From positions 1 through 64,000 of the forward strand of contig RHPI01000977.1 in NCBI GenBank assembly GCA_009103225.1: a stretch of DNA of 64,000 bases, given 5' to 3'. Numbering within the stretch: position 1 is the stretch's first letter; each line of letters begins with the position of its first letter. This DNA is from Chlorokybus atmophyticus (Eukaryota > Streptophyta > Chlorokybophyceae > Chlorokybales > Chlorokybaceae). The notes under the pieces were generated by a model. The model had not been told where the DNA came from. It did not search any database and saw nothing but the letters and a program-made list of their open reading frames with translations. Shown here piece after piece: positions 32,566 through 44,642 of the stretch. The translations under genes and the position numbers were made by a program.

Positions 32566-33300
32566 ATGGCGGATGATGCTAGTCTAGCGTCGCTTTTGGA
32601 GGAGCAACGACAGAAGCTCGAGTTGATAGAGGCGGCGAGGAAGGGTCGCAATACAAGCCAGCGTGACTANATGACTATGCCAGGCGCCGCCGTGAGGAAG
32701 ATAAGAATTACATTCAGCAGCTGAAGGAAGAGTGTGGGCTGGTGAAGTCTCGGATGAACGCAACTGGCGTGTTTCTGCATGCATTGACATGTGGGAAGAC
32801 TTGGAGATGGCAAGGAGATAACCTTGTTTTGGTTCAGGTGCGTGTGGAGGGTGCAGCGTATCACACCGATTGACGTCAAAGGACCATAAGTGGTCCGTAC
32901 TCTCGAACCGGGATTTTCCCCTGCTAAGTGAATTCCGTGGACCATGTCTGGTTGGACTGTCATTGACAGTCCGACCATGCATGGTCCAAAACTCACGTGA
33001 ACGGTCCCATGTTTTTTTGGGGTCGCACCATGTCTGGTCCGGCCTGTTTACGGTCGCATCAGGACCAGGTACGAGCCAGTCAGCGGACCAGGGACTTACC
33101 AAAAACATTTAGTTTAACAATCATTACTGGTCCGGCCAGCGGACCATTGACCGCAATATTTATTCATAAGCATTAGATGTAATACAAATGACGGAAAAGT
33201 GCTCTATCTTGAGCCGGCAGCACCGGCCACGCCCGACCCGCGGGGCCGCAGGCTGCAGCGCAGGCCGCGGCGTCTTAGACGTGATTAGTGAAGAACGCAT

Positions 33301-33372
33301 GCATCCACCGAGAGTCGAACCCAAGACCTTTGGAATACAAACACGACACCCTAACCACTAAGTTACATGTGC
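33301..33372 (-). tRNA. tRNA-like sequence (pseudogene or SINE head), inside an intron
   Basis: The minus strand has a box A-like TTAGTGGTTAGGG (complement of 33350-33362) and, about 40 nt on, a box B-like GGGTTCGACTCT (complement of 33311-33322). These are the internal promoter elements of tRNA genes. The possible acceptor strands pair only partly, and I cannot form a regular 5-bp anticodon stem with a 7-nt loop, so no isotype is assigned. It lies within the first intron of the transposon-like gene, antisense to it. Confidence 0.4.
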
Positions 33373-34379
33373 ACGTACCGGTAGGGGCGTTGCAGTACTT
33401 GCATAATAGACTGCACCGACGGCCGCTTGGCGACTGTCGGCGGCGGAAATTGCACAGGAAGTCGGCGTTGTGAATTGACAGGCCCATAGGCAGTGCATGC
33501 GCTATCAATGTGCATAGGCTGTACCAGTACTAATCCACGGTATCACATTATTTTACGTCATTATTGACACAGGCAGCCGCAATTCGGCGGCTGCCAAGGT
33601 GTCTAAACTATAATGCTTTGTTGGGGGCTGCTCATGAGTATGTAACCTTGTTTGGGGTTGTCAATATCCTGCTTGCGTGCGCATACACACACTTACATGT
33701 GTACATATGTATATATATACGTATCAACATACGTATATATATACATATATACGTTTACATGATATAAATACGGGACGACGAGCATTGCGGCACCAATGTA
33801 GGTATCTACTAGCTGATTGGACACAATGTTTGGTCGGGGCTGTCAATCATTCTGCGGTCTCATAAAAGGCTATTTTAATAAGTGACATGACTTATGTATA
33901 CTTCTTATACATATGTTTACATGAGACATACCTTGTACACGGCTCACCCCATAATACGGCTAATATAGCCATTTGAAATGCTTAAAAATTTTGCCCCATC
34001 CATTTGTGCACACGCTAACGTTTATATATACGTATTATATGATATATTTTTAATCTTCATATATACGTAGATACTTAGATGAACGCATAGAACATAATAA
34101 TGGTGCATGTTCACAGATTGTTGAAAATACACGTACGGTACTATGAAGTATGTTAATTGCATAGACAGCCCCTTACAGCTGAATTGACAGCCGGCTGGCT
34201 GTCAATCAGCCGCCGACCATTTGCGGCTATCCACTTGCGGCTGTCCACGGGTGTATAGCCGACAGTCGGTGCGGCTTGTCAACTAACACGTTAAGTGCAC
34301 TTGTGCAATCAGGTATTTAGGCAATCTATTGTACCTTACGTAGGTTGGTGCTACCTACTCATGATAGCGGCAGGGCCGC

Positions 34380-34710
34380 GGTCACTGGTGCGTGCCGCAA
34401 CGGACATGGTGCGGCGCGGACCGTGCGGCACCATGTACGGTGCGTGCTACAGTGTAGTAGGGCCACAGGACTGCGGGACCGCACCTGGTCCGCGTTCAAG
34501 GGCCAGGATACATACTGGTCCGTGCCGCACCATGGATGGTGCGGCACGGACCATGCGTGGTGCGCGTCGCCGCGCCAGCCATTGACGGGCCGCGGGGCCC
34601 CGAATGGAACAGGAACGGTCCGTCCCCCGCGGACCAGGTAGTCCCAGCCCGCGGGGTACGGATCATGCATGGTCCGGGGGGTCCGTGAAAGGACCATGCA
34701 TGGTCCTTCA
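34380..34710. repeat. GGACCATGCATGGTCC-type palindrome cluster
   Basis: Inside intron 1 of the transposon-like gene. Units such as GGACCATGCATGGTCC (34692-34707), GTGCCGCACCATGGATGGTG and GGTCCGTGCCG recur in both orientations. A related patch lies at 32875-33150 in the same intron. Confidence 0.7.
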
Positions 34711-37437
34711 ACGTCAAGCCGTGTGTATGTTCATGCGTGTGTATTGTGTGTATCGTGCATTGTCTCCACTTGTGACTGCGGTTTGATTTGGCAGCTGATA
34801 TGGATGAGAAGTGTTTTGTGCTCTACATACTGACTCTAATGTATTGTGTGAGCAGGATACCTTGCCATCTCCTGGTGGCGCACCTCTTGGACTATGTGCG
34901 CAGGTGAGGTGCGGTTGCATGCTGCATGCTGCGTAGCACTGTAGTTGGCTGCAAACCCGTGCTCAATGGTGCATGTTGCAGGAGAATGATGTTGAATTGG
35001 CTCTGTCGTCGTCTGACGAGGAGGAAGATCAGGAGAACATCCATCAAGTACTTTCGCAGCGTAAGAAGCAGAAGCAGCATCATGCGCCTCATCAGCAGCA
35101 AGTACCACCAGCCTCTGCACTGCACCAGACACCGCATGGCAATGTGCGCCATGATCAGAATGGCAACCGTGTCGTGTTGGGACCGGCCATGTCTCGGTTG
35201 AACACAGCGAGAGGCGTGCCTAAAACGCCCAAGACACCACTTGGCACCTTGCCAGGTGGGCGCTTAGCTTAGCCTGATTTGCTTTGCTAGGCGGTACCCT
35301 GAGAGACCATGAATCATGTGTAGTAGATGAGACGATGTTGTATACCTATTGCCTAAATGTGGATTTGAGAACTAGTTTCCACAGCTTGATGCATGTGTTG
35401 TGTGCAGACCAGGTTCGTCGTGCCAGCGTGCATGCGGATGATGCGTACAGACAGACCCGTGTGTTCAGCCAGCTGGAGGTATAGCGGGAGTGGGGGGCAT
35501 GCAAACAAGTAAACATGCTGTGTAGTTGATCCTTCAATGCACAGTCATCTTGTCAGCAGCTTGTGTTAGGTTTGATGTATTGGCGTTCGATGTAGAAAAT
35601 GGGGATGTGGTCTGTAGATTTGCCAGGCATCCATACTCAAGTCACCATGTGGAATGGCAGAGTGGTATGAACAGGTGTCATTATAGTCTACATCACTATG
35701 TATGTAAGCATGTTTTCAACAGTAGTCGGCAGATTGCGAAATAGGGGACTACAGCCATATGAAAATATATGCTCTGGGCGCCCAACCACTGTGTCTACGC
35801 AGTCAGCGACTATACAAGTTCAGAGTTTGAGGGCGGAGATGGCTTCAGTCAAGCAGGGGAGAGATCGTGTACAACGCGACTTGGATGCGGCGCTGGAGAG
35901 GCTGCGTGTCATGGAATCAAGCGGCAGCTCCAACACCAACACTGCCTTGCAGAATGCCTTGCAGGAGTTGCTGCAGTTGCGCACACAATGCGAGGTTGGT
36001 GTTTGCCTAATCCTGTTTGTATGGTGTATATTTGGGTTTGACTTACCTCTGGCTTGCATGGTGTAGGACTTGCGAGATCAGCTCACACAGAATGTATGTC
36101 AAGATGCTTAACGCCGCGCAGAGTCCGCACGGGCTGTTGGGGAACTGGAAGAGGAGTTGGATGCAATGACCCTGCATGCCGAGGTGAGTGGGTGCACAAC
36201 CTTGCATGCAATAATATATTGACTATCAGAGGCCTCTATGTCCTGAAGTCGAACATATCACCAGGTGTTGGAGACCAGGGTGGGCGAGGAAGTGGACGCT
36301 TATAACGCTGAGAGGAGACACCGGCTGCAGGTGGAGTGCAATCTGTCAGGATACCGTGGCAAGTTAGTGGAGCTGGAGGACGTGATCGCTGGTCTACGTG
36401 AGACTGTGCGCACAAACAGGGCGTGCCATCCATCGCAGCACGATGCACGTGTGGCGGACGAGGTGCGCCAGCTCTATGAGGACGATGTGCAGCGAGCAGC
36501 CAATGAGGACTGTCACGAACCTGTCGCATGTGCGGTGAGAGATGTTGCATCCCAGTTGCTGCAGAGGGATGCCGTTGTATTCCTGACTGCAGTAGCAGTC
36601 AAGTACAATATTGCACCTGCGCGTGTACTGCTGCGTGCTGTGAACCAGCGCTTACCGGGAGCGGGTGTGGTAGTGACCGGCGCCAGGCAACAGGGTACAC
36701 TTATGATTGCTGCTTGGGCCGATCCTTTGGCATGCCTGTTGCGCCATGGGATGAGGGTTACTGAGGTGCCGGCCAGCACACAGCCAACTCGTACGGGTAC
36801 CAGCGCGGTTGATGGCGACCAACTGCCTGCTGCGGTACTTCGTCACCTGAACAGGGTTATGGAGGCGGAGAGGCAACGGCATGTCGAGCGCAACAGACAG
36901 GACCCTGATCTGCGCTGCGTGAATTGGCAAAAGGAGTGGGAGAAATGCGGACCTGTAGCGCGACAGTTGATGGGCACACTGACTGGCTACAGTCAGATGG
37001 AGCGATTGCCATCTCCTGGTCCCAAACGGGCTCGTGCTTTAACAATCCTGCGCAATAAGACCGTGTTCCTGATGCACTGTGCATTGTATGCAAGGAGCAA
37101 GTTTGCATACTCTCCATTGCATTTGGCGGTCACGGACGAGGTGGACACACATTCTGAAGGGAACAAGTTAATCAGGACCCTCAACCGCCTGGGTGTGACA
37201 GTAAGCCGAAGCCACATCGACCGACACATACACACCAGGGCGCTTCACAATCTGAACAGCATCGCTCGATTGCAGCCCCGACCTGGTATACATGTGCTGG
37301 CATCGATTGATAATCTAGACATAAAGGCAGGCCACCAGGCACGCTACAAAGGCAGGAAAGCAGGAGACATCCATGCCACTTCAACTCAGCTTACCTCGAC
37401 AGCCGCTCGGATGCTTCCAGAACAACTGACTCTGCAG

Positions 37438-37545
37438 GTGAGTTGTCAGACAATGGTGATCAGGGAGACCCATTACTGCGAGTACAGGTCAGTCAAACCC
37501 GCATCTTGTGGGCAATTCATGTACTCATTGTTGGTGTTGTTGCAG
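37438..37545 (+). other. Short in-frame intron of the transposon-like gene
   Basis: Begins CAG|GTGAGTTG and ends TTGTTGCAG|CCATC, good splice signals. It is 108 bp, a multiple of three with no stop, so retention would add 36 residues without a frame change. The flanking codons join in phase 0. Confidence 0.6.
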
Positions 37546-40500
37546 CCATCGAGGAATCGCACGCTGGCAGAGTCACTGGTGGCTGAGCCGTGCGTCAACA
37601 ATATGACTCCTCCTGCGCCCATGCAGAGAGCACCAGTTGTTGTGCGGAGCGATCCAATCTTGAACTTAATGCCCGAGGAGGTTGCGGCACTCGAGAGTTT
37701 CCAAAAAACGTTACACAATGCCGTGTTGATGCGCATGCAAGAGCCGGACCAAACATGTTTGCCAACACTTAAGGAGGATTGGGCACGGTGGCTGCAACTG
37801 GCCACAGGCAGAAGCACTGAAGTTGCCAACGACATTGAATACCTGCCTGTGTTGCCTTTCTGCCCTGACAATATAGAGAACCTCAAGTTTGCGCTCTTGC
37901 AACTGCGCGCCAAGGTTGGCATCACGGATTCAACAAGCAAGATCTGTGTTACTGGGGACCAGAAGACGTTTGCCCTGATGCAAGCACTAAAAAGGGCAGA
38001 GCCGGGCTACTGGGACTGGGTGGTGCCTTTCCCTGGCGATTTCCATGTTCTGATGAACATGCAGCCCGTCATTATGAAGATGGCCTGGGACGCTGGTCTC
38101 GATGCTATGTCCTTGGAAGCCGGTTTTTCTGCAGCCACGGCACGCAATCACTTAACAGACGGCTCTCATTGGAAGAAGATACACAATTTTCTGTGTAAAG
38201 TCTTGGAGGCACTGTACAGACATATGTTCAAGTTGCGGCAGCAGGCAGAAACCGCAGAAATCAAGAACTTGTGCAGAGCTGACCTGGAGGAGAACGTGAT
38301 CAATGCCTCAAACTCTGCTTCCTTCTTCCGCGAATGGTGCGAGGGTCAGTGCAAGACCGATCATACCTGGCAGTTCTGGTGGAACTTCGTGAGCCGTGAT
38401 ATGCTGCATTACTTTGGGCTATTTTGTGGTGTTCGCCAGAAGATCTGGCATCTCCGACTGGCCAGCTGGAAGGGTCTGAGCCCGCTTCCATTCGCCTGGG
38501 ATCGCTACCATTATCAGAAAGTCATGACGCTGCATCTTGCAGACCTGCAGAGCATGCCGCGCTCTTTGCTGGATATGCTAGCCGAAGGTGGCTTTGCAGT
38601 CAGTCTAACAGGATCGGCTGGCAGACTGGTTGCTCTTGATGAAGCCCACGAGTGCCAGGTCAACAGAGATATGAAGATGTCACTGTGCAGGCCCACCACC
38701 GAGCAGCTCCGTCAGAAGTCATTGTACTTGGGGGAGCGCAGTCAAGCACACAAGCAACTAGAGCGTCAGCTACTGCTTGACAACAACCTGGTCAACAACG
38801 AGCTGGATGATGACGCCGACGACGACCACGAGAGGGTAATGCGGACACTGGCTACCGACGCCGCCAGGTGTGGCAGCGATCTAATGCATCTTGCTGAGCT
38901 GCTGGAGAATATACAAGCCTTGGCAAGGCCACACGCGCTGCACTTGACGCATCTTACCACCGGTGTACCAGCGGCGGCTGCTGCTTCAGCAGATCTTGCG
39001 CGACACTACCAGGTTGGTGTTGAGGCCATGAAGTCCTTTGTGGAGGTTGACGTCTGCCGCGAGGCACCTGCGTGCAAAGTCAGTCGCAGATTCAACTTGA
39101 AAACAATGGCACCTGCTAAGAAGCGCATGAGCAAACAGGCCACCGTGATCAAGCAGTACCGTCAAGAGATGTTGGTGGCCAAGCGCCTGGCTGCCAATGG
39201 TGCTAGTCAGGAGACCGTCACAGCAAGATACTGCGAGCATCCATGGGCGCTGTTTGAGGAGCTCACCGGCAAGATGCGGTCTGGCGACAAGGCCAAGTTT
39301 ATGGCGGAGGTAGCTCCTCTCGACAACACATGCTGGAGCCGCATGTCCCCGCAGGGCGTGGAGTGCATCATCCTGGAAGGCATGTTCCTGATTAATCAAG
39401 AATGCCACATGCTGCAAGGCACCATCAAGGACTATATCCAACACCTGATGCGCATCTGCGTGCTCAGCCGGCTCGCCAATCAGACCGTGCGCAGCGTGCA
39501 AGTTGTGTTTGACACTCCACGACTCCAAACGGGGGTCAAGTCTTCACTGCAACGCGCACGTGACGGTGCGGCGCAATCCTCTGGTGGTCGTCTAACTCTG
39601 GACACTGAGCTGCCGAGATTGTGGCGGGATCTGCTAAGAGATCGTAGCTTGAAGCGATCTCTGTGTGAACTGATAACATAGCACATGCCCAACATGATTG
39701 CGGAGTACCTGCACCCCGACCAAGAGGTTGTATTCGCTGGCGGGTCAGATCTAGACGAAGTTGGAGACCTTGCGCGTGTCGTGGCACGCGATTCGGACAG
39801 CCCTGCACGCGTATATTTTGTGAACGACTATGTTTGTAACCATGGAGAAGCTGACTCTCGCATCTGGGTGCATGCGCACAAATGCCCCTACAACAACATC
39901 CTCATATACTCACCTGATACCGATGTGACCATGATTGGCCTGGCGATCACCGACGGGTGGGATGCAGTGTTGAAGGACGTCACAGTACAGGTGGCACAGC
40001 ACTCCAGTGGCTCCACTCGACCACCCTTCCTGCACTTGTCTACACTGCAACAACAAGTCAACAGCATGCACCAGGTGCAGAGCATCGCCACCGGGTTGCG
40101 TGGCTGGTGGCTTCTTCTGGTGTATGCAGCAACTGGTTGCGACTACACCTCATTCATTGGCGGCATCTCGAAACAGTTTATCTGGCGCACGGTCCTGGCA
40201 CAGCATGCAATATTCATCACCGGCAATGTTAGTGTAGTGGAACATGAGATGTGTTTCGCTATACTGCGCCTCATTGGGTGCTCTTACTTCGAGAAGTACA
40301 GGTCCAGCTTCGACAGCGGCACTCCTGCATCTCTGTACTTCGAGTTGCACGGGCCTGAATCAACCACCAGCGATAAGGGACGATTGGCAGACTGGTTAGA
40401 GGCAATCCACAAAACAGTGTGGAAGAAGATTGCCACGCCACGAGATACCATGCCCACAGTCGATGCACTATGGCTGCATGCACTTCGCTCGGTGTATGCA

Positions 40501-40938
40501 GTGCAGATGTGGATGCAGAGCTGCAATGGTGACATGCACATGCCTGACTTGTCTGCTTATGGTTTCACTGAGGTCGATGGGCTATGGACTGCTGTCCAAG
40601 ATCTGCCAGAAAACATGGTGGAGGCGAAAGCTAGGAGGCAATTGCTGATGAAGGGTTGTGGATGCAAGACTGGACGATGTATCAGCAAGAGATGCAAGTG
40701 TCGCAAGGCAGGACAAGCATGCACCGACAGCTGTTTGTGTTTGGGATGTGACAACCACGGCAATCACGTGGACGAGGACGCTAGTGCAGCTCCTTGTTGC
40801 CACACAACACCCCCCCCGCCCGTGGTCAACCCAACAGCGGAACAGTCAACACAGGCAATGGACAACGATGATCCCGATTCTGTCAACTCAGACAGTGATG
40901 AGGAAGACCTCACCATGATGGATATGGACGACGTCTAG

Positions 40939-41373
40939 GGCGGCCTGCTACTCTCGCAGAAGGCGCCGCGAGCAGCAAGTTCTACCATAGCCACCACGCC
41001 CCACTGCACCTCACCCGACCCGCCCAACCACCGGCAACCCAATCTACTGCACCTGTCAACGCCGCCGCCACCGGCAGCATCCTCATCCGCAACCTCCTCC
41101 GCAACCGCCGCCGCCTCCGCCGGATGCCCAAACCGCAGACACACAACCACTTCAACAGAAGGTGCCGCCTCCGCCGCCGCCACCGGCCGCTTGCTCCCCC
41201 GCCTCTGCCTACACCCCCGCCCCCGCCAGCCTCGAGCAGAGATCTGTGCTGGCTGGTATGTAGCAAGCGCATGTTTTTAGGGTTTGCAACGCGTGTTTTT
41301 AGGGTAGTGCAGCTCAGCAACATGTGTGTTACATTGCAAGGCGGCGGAGTTGGCGGAGTGCAGTGGCACCAAC
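40939..41373. other. Pro/Ala-rich spacer between two genes
   Basis: Strongly C-rich. The upstream gene's frame stays open for over 100 codons after its TAG (40936-40938), but all frames look Pro/Ala/Arg-rich, as expected from base composition. It probably contains the 3' end of one gene and the promoter of the next. No signals identified. Confidence 0.4.
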
Positions 41374-43137
41374 ATGGAGACGGCGGGCACGGTCAAGAAG
41401 GTCATGGTTTGTGACGTGTGCCATTCCTATGTCGTCAACAACGGTCAGCGTTCGCGCCTTCAGAAACATCAGGCTCAGTGCAAGGCTTACCAGGAGCGCT
41501 TTGGATACACTGCCGCATGCTGGCATCACCACGCTGCAGGTCATCACATCCTGCACTGCCGAGTGAAGCTTAGGTGTGCGCAACCAGAGTTTTTTAATAT
41601 GCAGTGCGCATGCCATCAGTGCGAAAGCTCTCTGTTTGAATGGCACGGCCTACCCATGCGATACATGCCTTACGTCCGCCCCACCACCATGATTGAAGGG
41701 ATGCAATGCCGCCTGCTGGCGGTGAGTGGCACAGATGGCACTGATGATACTGCACGCATTTGTGCCAACACTAATACTGTATATACAACTTGTGCGCCAG
41801 GGCCAGCGCGTGCGCTGCGGACGCGGTGACGCGCAGACCGTTGTCATTCTGCCAGAGATAACGGCTGTTGCATCAGATTTCCTCGAGGTTGGTGTTTCAA
41901 CGTGAACGTGCATCGCACCTAGTGCATTACACAACAGCATTGTAATTGTGGACAACCAGACTGAACGAGAAGGAACCGATGCCGCCAGCGTGCTGCGCCA
42001 GCGTTGCGCGCGCGGGGGTGATGCATTGGAGGGCCTCGATGTACTGGTGTACTGGCCGATGGACGAGACTTGGTATACCGGAGTCGTCTACATTTACAAC
42101 CCACGCAATGGTGAGTTATGCATTGTCAAGAGCATTCACACGTGACACCGGCCATGGACTCAACATAGCGCACTGCAATTGCAGGGCGCCACAGTGTGCG
42201 CTTTGTTGACGGCGACAAGCAGCATATGAAAATCGACAAGCACAACATGGTGGTTGTGTTCTGGCACCAAGGAGGTCAGTGTTGCCACCGCGTTGGTGGT
42301 CAGCGCGTACCCACTCACCGCAAGATCCCTCCGCCTCTGCCGTGTCTCCCGCTGTGGTCGTCATCAGCGCCATTGCTGATGACACACACTCCTGTCAGAA
42401 TGGATGGCACACCGCACCGTCCCAAGGTCCTTGACCTGTGCTGCGGCGGGGGAGGTGCTGGGATGGGGTTGTACCGAGCAGGGTTCGACGTTACCGGCGT
42501 TGACATCAATCCACAGCCCGAGTACCCGTTCCCCTTCATACAAGCTGATGCCCTGGTAGTCGACCTGGCGCCATACGACCTGATTTGGGCTAGCCCCCCT
42601 TGCCAGGCATATGCCCGATGCATACCAGATTCACGACGTCACCAGCATTCTACACGGTGGAAGCACAGCACACTGCTGCCATCGCTGCGATTGCGCCTTC
42701 ATGAGTCAGGGAAGAACTACATCCTGGAGAACATACCAGATGCTGCATGTCACATGCAGCACAACATGGTGCTGTGCGGCACCATGTTTGGACTGCCAAT
42801 CTTCCGGCACAGGCTTTTTGAGACACACCCCAAGATGGTAGCCGACCTGGTGTGCGACCATACGTCCAAGAGTCTAGGTCCACTGTCGGGTCATGTGTCC
42901 AGCACTGCCAGCCGCACACTGAACAGCACTACCCAGCAGATGTACCCCGTGTATGGCTCCGCTGCATCGCGCGGTACCATATCCGGCTGGCAGCAAGCAT
43001 TAGGCATTGACTGGATTGATGCTGATGCCACACTCGTCGAATGCATTCCGCCTGCATACTCTGAGTATATTGGGCGGTGCATGTTGCAGGCAATGGGATA
43101 CACATTGAACAGCGGCCCCATATCATGGGGCCGCTGA
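41374..43137 (+). CDS. Zinc-finger-like/Tudor-like protein with phage-type C5-cytosine methyltransferase
   Basis: Four exons (41374-41721, 41801-41887, 41960-42110, 42185-43137) join in phases 0, 0 and 1 without a stop to give 512 residues. Residues about 12-45 have CDVC and H/C spaced like a zinc finger. Residues about 170-225 (DVLVYWPMDETWYTGVV ... VRFVDGDKQHMKI) look like a Tudor-type chromatin-reading fold. From about 276 to the end is a C5-methyltransferase: motif I VLDLCCGGGGAGMG (277-290), motif IV ASPPCQAYA with catalytic Cys335, motif VI YILENI (377-379), motif VIII RHRLFE (403-408) and IPPAYSEYIG (483-492). The last stretch and GVDINPQPEYPF are features I associate with phage and bacterial enzymes. 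The gene starts 435 bp after the transposon-like gene, on the same strand. All key residues are present, so it is likely active or recently so. A further small intron in 42270-42400 is possible. Confidence 0.85.
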
Positions 43138-43469
43138 GTATCAATCCGTGCATGCATATTTGTGTTAGTTTACAAGTCTATTTGTACACTGGTGCACATT
43201 GATTCTCAATGCACATTTCCTGGTCAATATATGGTTGCAACCTTGCATGACCACAACATTGCATTCGCGCTCACACATCAACGTCAGTTTTCCATTGCCG
43301 CTCACACACAGCACCAGACATCCTATGCGCACGCCCATGCCGGTCTAACTACACAACGTCACCGTCCAGTTGATGCGGAATAGGGGACATGCATACACTG
43401 CGCGCAGTCACCTAGCGAGCAGACACACGTGTGATGTACAAGTAGCTTGTTGCGCACAGTGCACACTGC
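43138..43469. other. Short intergenic region between convergent genes
   Basis: Contains the 3' ends of the plus-strand methyltransferase gene and the minus-strand gene beyond. A small palindrome (GGCCCCATATCATGGGGCC, 43112-43130) overlaps the end of the methyltransferase coding sequence. Nothing else is supported. Confidence 0.5.
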
Positions 43470-44642
43470 CTAAGACACCACAGCTGCACTGGCATCATCA
43501 CTGCCCTCCTCGCTGGTGTCACACCCTGCCTGCGATGGAGTCTTTTTGTCGTATGCACCAAACCACTGAGCCTCATACTCGGACTGGTCATAGTCAGTGT
43601 CGTTGTCCATGTCTCCGAACACCTGGGTGAGGTCGTCGTGAGCAAGCATCCATTCCACAGGCTTGAGTACATGTGACCCAGACACACAATACCATGATCA
43701 ACATCACCCATTTAGAAGCGTCTACCTGTATCATACCCTACCTGTCAAGCACCCTGATCCATATGCCTGGCAGACTGAATCACCAGTGTAGCCGCAGCTT
43801 GCACATCGCATGCGACTCGCAACCCAGGCCACGCGCACGAGACAGATCACAACCCAGCTGATCGGCATTCCAGTGCATATGCATACATTGATAAGGGGCA
43901 GAATACAACTGAGTCTCGTGACACAACACACACCCAATCAATTTATACACGCACCACATTAATTACAGTTGCAACACACATACGTGCGCACATACCAGGG
44001 TCTGCAGGCACGACAGGATCCCAACCTCCACCGACAACTGCAGGGGGCGGGTGGGGCAAGCCAGGATTATCTGATTGGGCATCGTCGCCACCCTGCAGTG
44101 GATGCATGCTCCACTGACCGACCTCAAACGGGCTCCAATCAGTGTCATGCCACTGCTCAAGCCAATGCCGTCGCCTTCCAGGTTCCACATCACAATCAGT
44201 GGCGATCACCCAACGTGCCAGCACCACTCCACCCACCACATGCTCCAACACCAGCAGATCACTACTCAAACGCATTGGCCTGCCGCCTGCTCGTCGAACC
44301 CTATGCAAGCTGTACCTAAACCCAAACCCACCCAAAAGCTCCACGTGCAGCTCCTTGACACCATCGCCAGACTGCACTCCTGACCCAGCAACCTGCAACG
44401 GCCAGCCTAGCGAAACCTACACAAGACCGGGGGACAATATCACATGCCACGCATCCGCCTATACAGAGACTAAAGCAGCACGTGGCTGCACAACGACAAA
44501 TCATGCACATTACTTAACGCTGACTCACCTGCTCGTATGCAGACTGGTAGAATGTGCTACTCCGATGTATGTGAGGGAGTGCCCTGCTGTCAGCAATAGT
44601 AACTGCCAAGGGGTTGTCGCCGCCCCCGCCGTCGACATCCAT
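43470..44642 (-). CDS. Multi-exon gene of unknown function, acidic C-terminus
   Basis: Two exons join cleanly on the minus strand: 44642-44529 (ATG start, 38 codons, MDVDGGGGDNPLAVTIADS..., donor GTGAGT) and 44416-43996 (acceptor TGTAG, donor GTATGT), coding for a region including LEQWHDTDWSPFEVGQWSM. A third exon somewhere in 43857-43745 and a last one ending at TAG 43470-43472 (PVEWMLAHDDLTQVFGDMDNDTDYD ... EEGSDDASAAVVS) are likely, but I could not fix the phases between them. The C-terminus is very acidic. It converges with the methyltransferase gene. No known domain recognised. Confidence 0.55.

Larger units (their letters stand above)
32566..40938 (+). pseudogene. Transposon-like gene: coiled coil, PIN/FEN1-like motifs, CXC domain
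   Basis: Seven exons with matching phases: 32566-32837 (holds the N at 32670), 34982-35255, 35408-35478, 35824-35994, 36067-36183, 36265-37437 and 37546-40938, about 1800 codons. The N-terminus is acidic and coiled-coil (LLEEQRQKLELIEAARK; ERLRVMESS; ELEEELDAM). The middle has ASIDNLDIKAGHQ near 37300 and VVPFPGDFHVLMNMQPVI near 38020. The C-terminal part has GEADSRIWVHAHK (39847), YSPDTDVTMIG (39907) and YAATGCDYTSF (40125), which parallel the acidic motifs of FEN1/XPG-type PIN nucleases. It then has a CXC (tesmin/TSO1-like) cluster (CGCKTGRCISKRCKCRKAG, near 40659-40770) and an acidic tail. From memory, this motif set occurs in a multi-copy, poorly characterised family in invertebrates and protists, so a mobile origin is likely. 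In-frame TAA (36109-36111) and TAG (39679-39681) break this copy. Confidence 0.75.

Noticed and set aside
33301-33372. Functional tRNA gene
   Set aside because: No regular acceptor or anticodon stem can be formed; kept only as tRNA-like.
39679-39681. UAG and UAA read as glutamine (variant nuclear code as in some ulvophyte algae or ciliates)
   Set aside because: Some stops would fit Gln (39679, 36109, 11040, gag/pol of C). However, TAG at 322 replaces an invariant Trp, TAG at 22162 replaces a Gly position, and TAA and TAG also sit at natural gene ends, so ordinary decay explains the set better.
40939-41270. Continuation of the transposon-like protein after its TAG for about 110 codons
   Set aside because: All frames in this C-rich stretch are open and Pro/Ala/Arg-rich; the acidic DSDEEDLTMMDMDD end before the TAG looks like a natural C-terminus.
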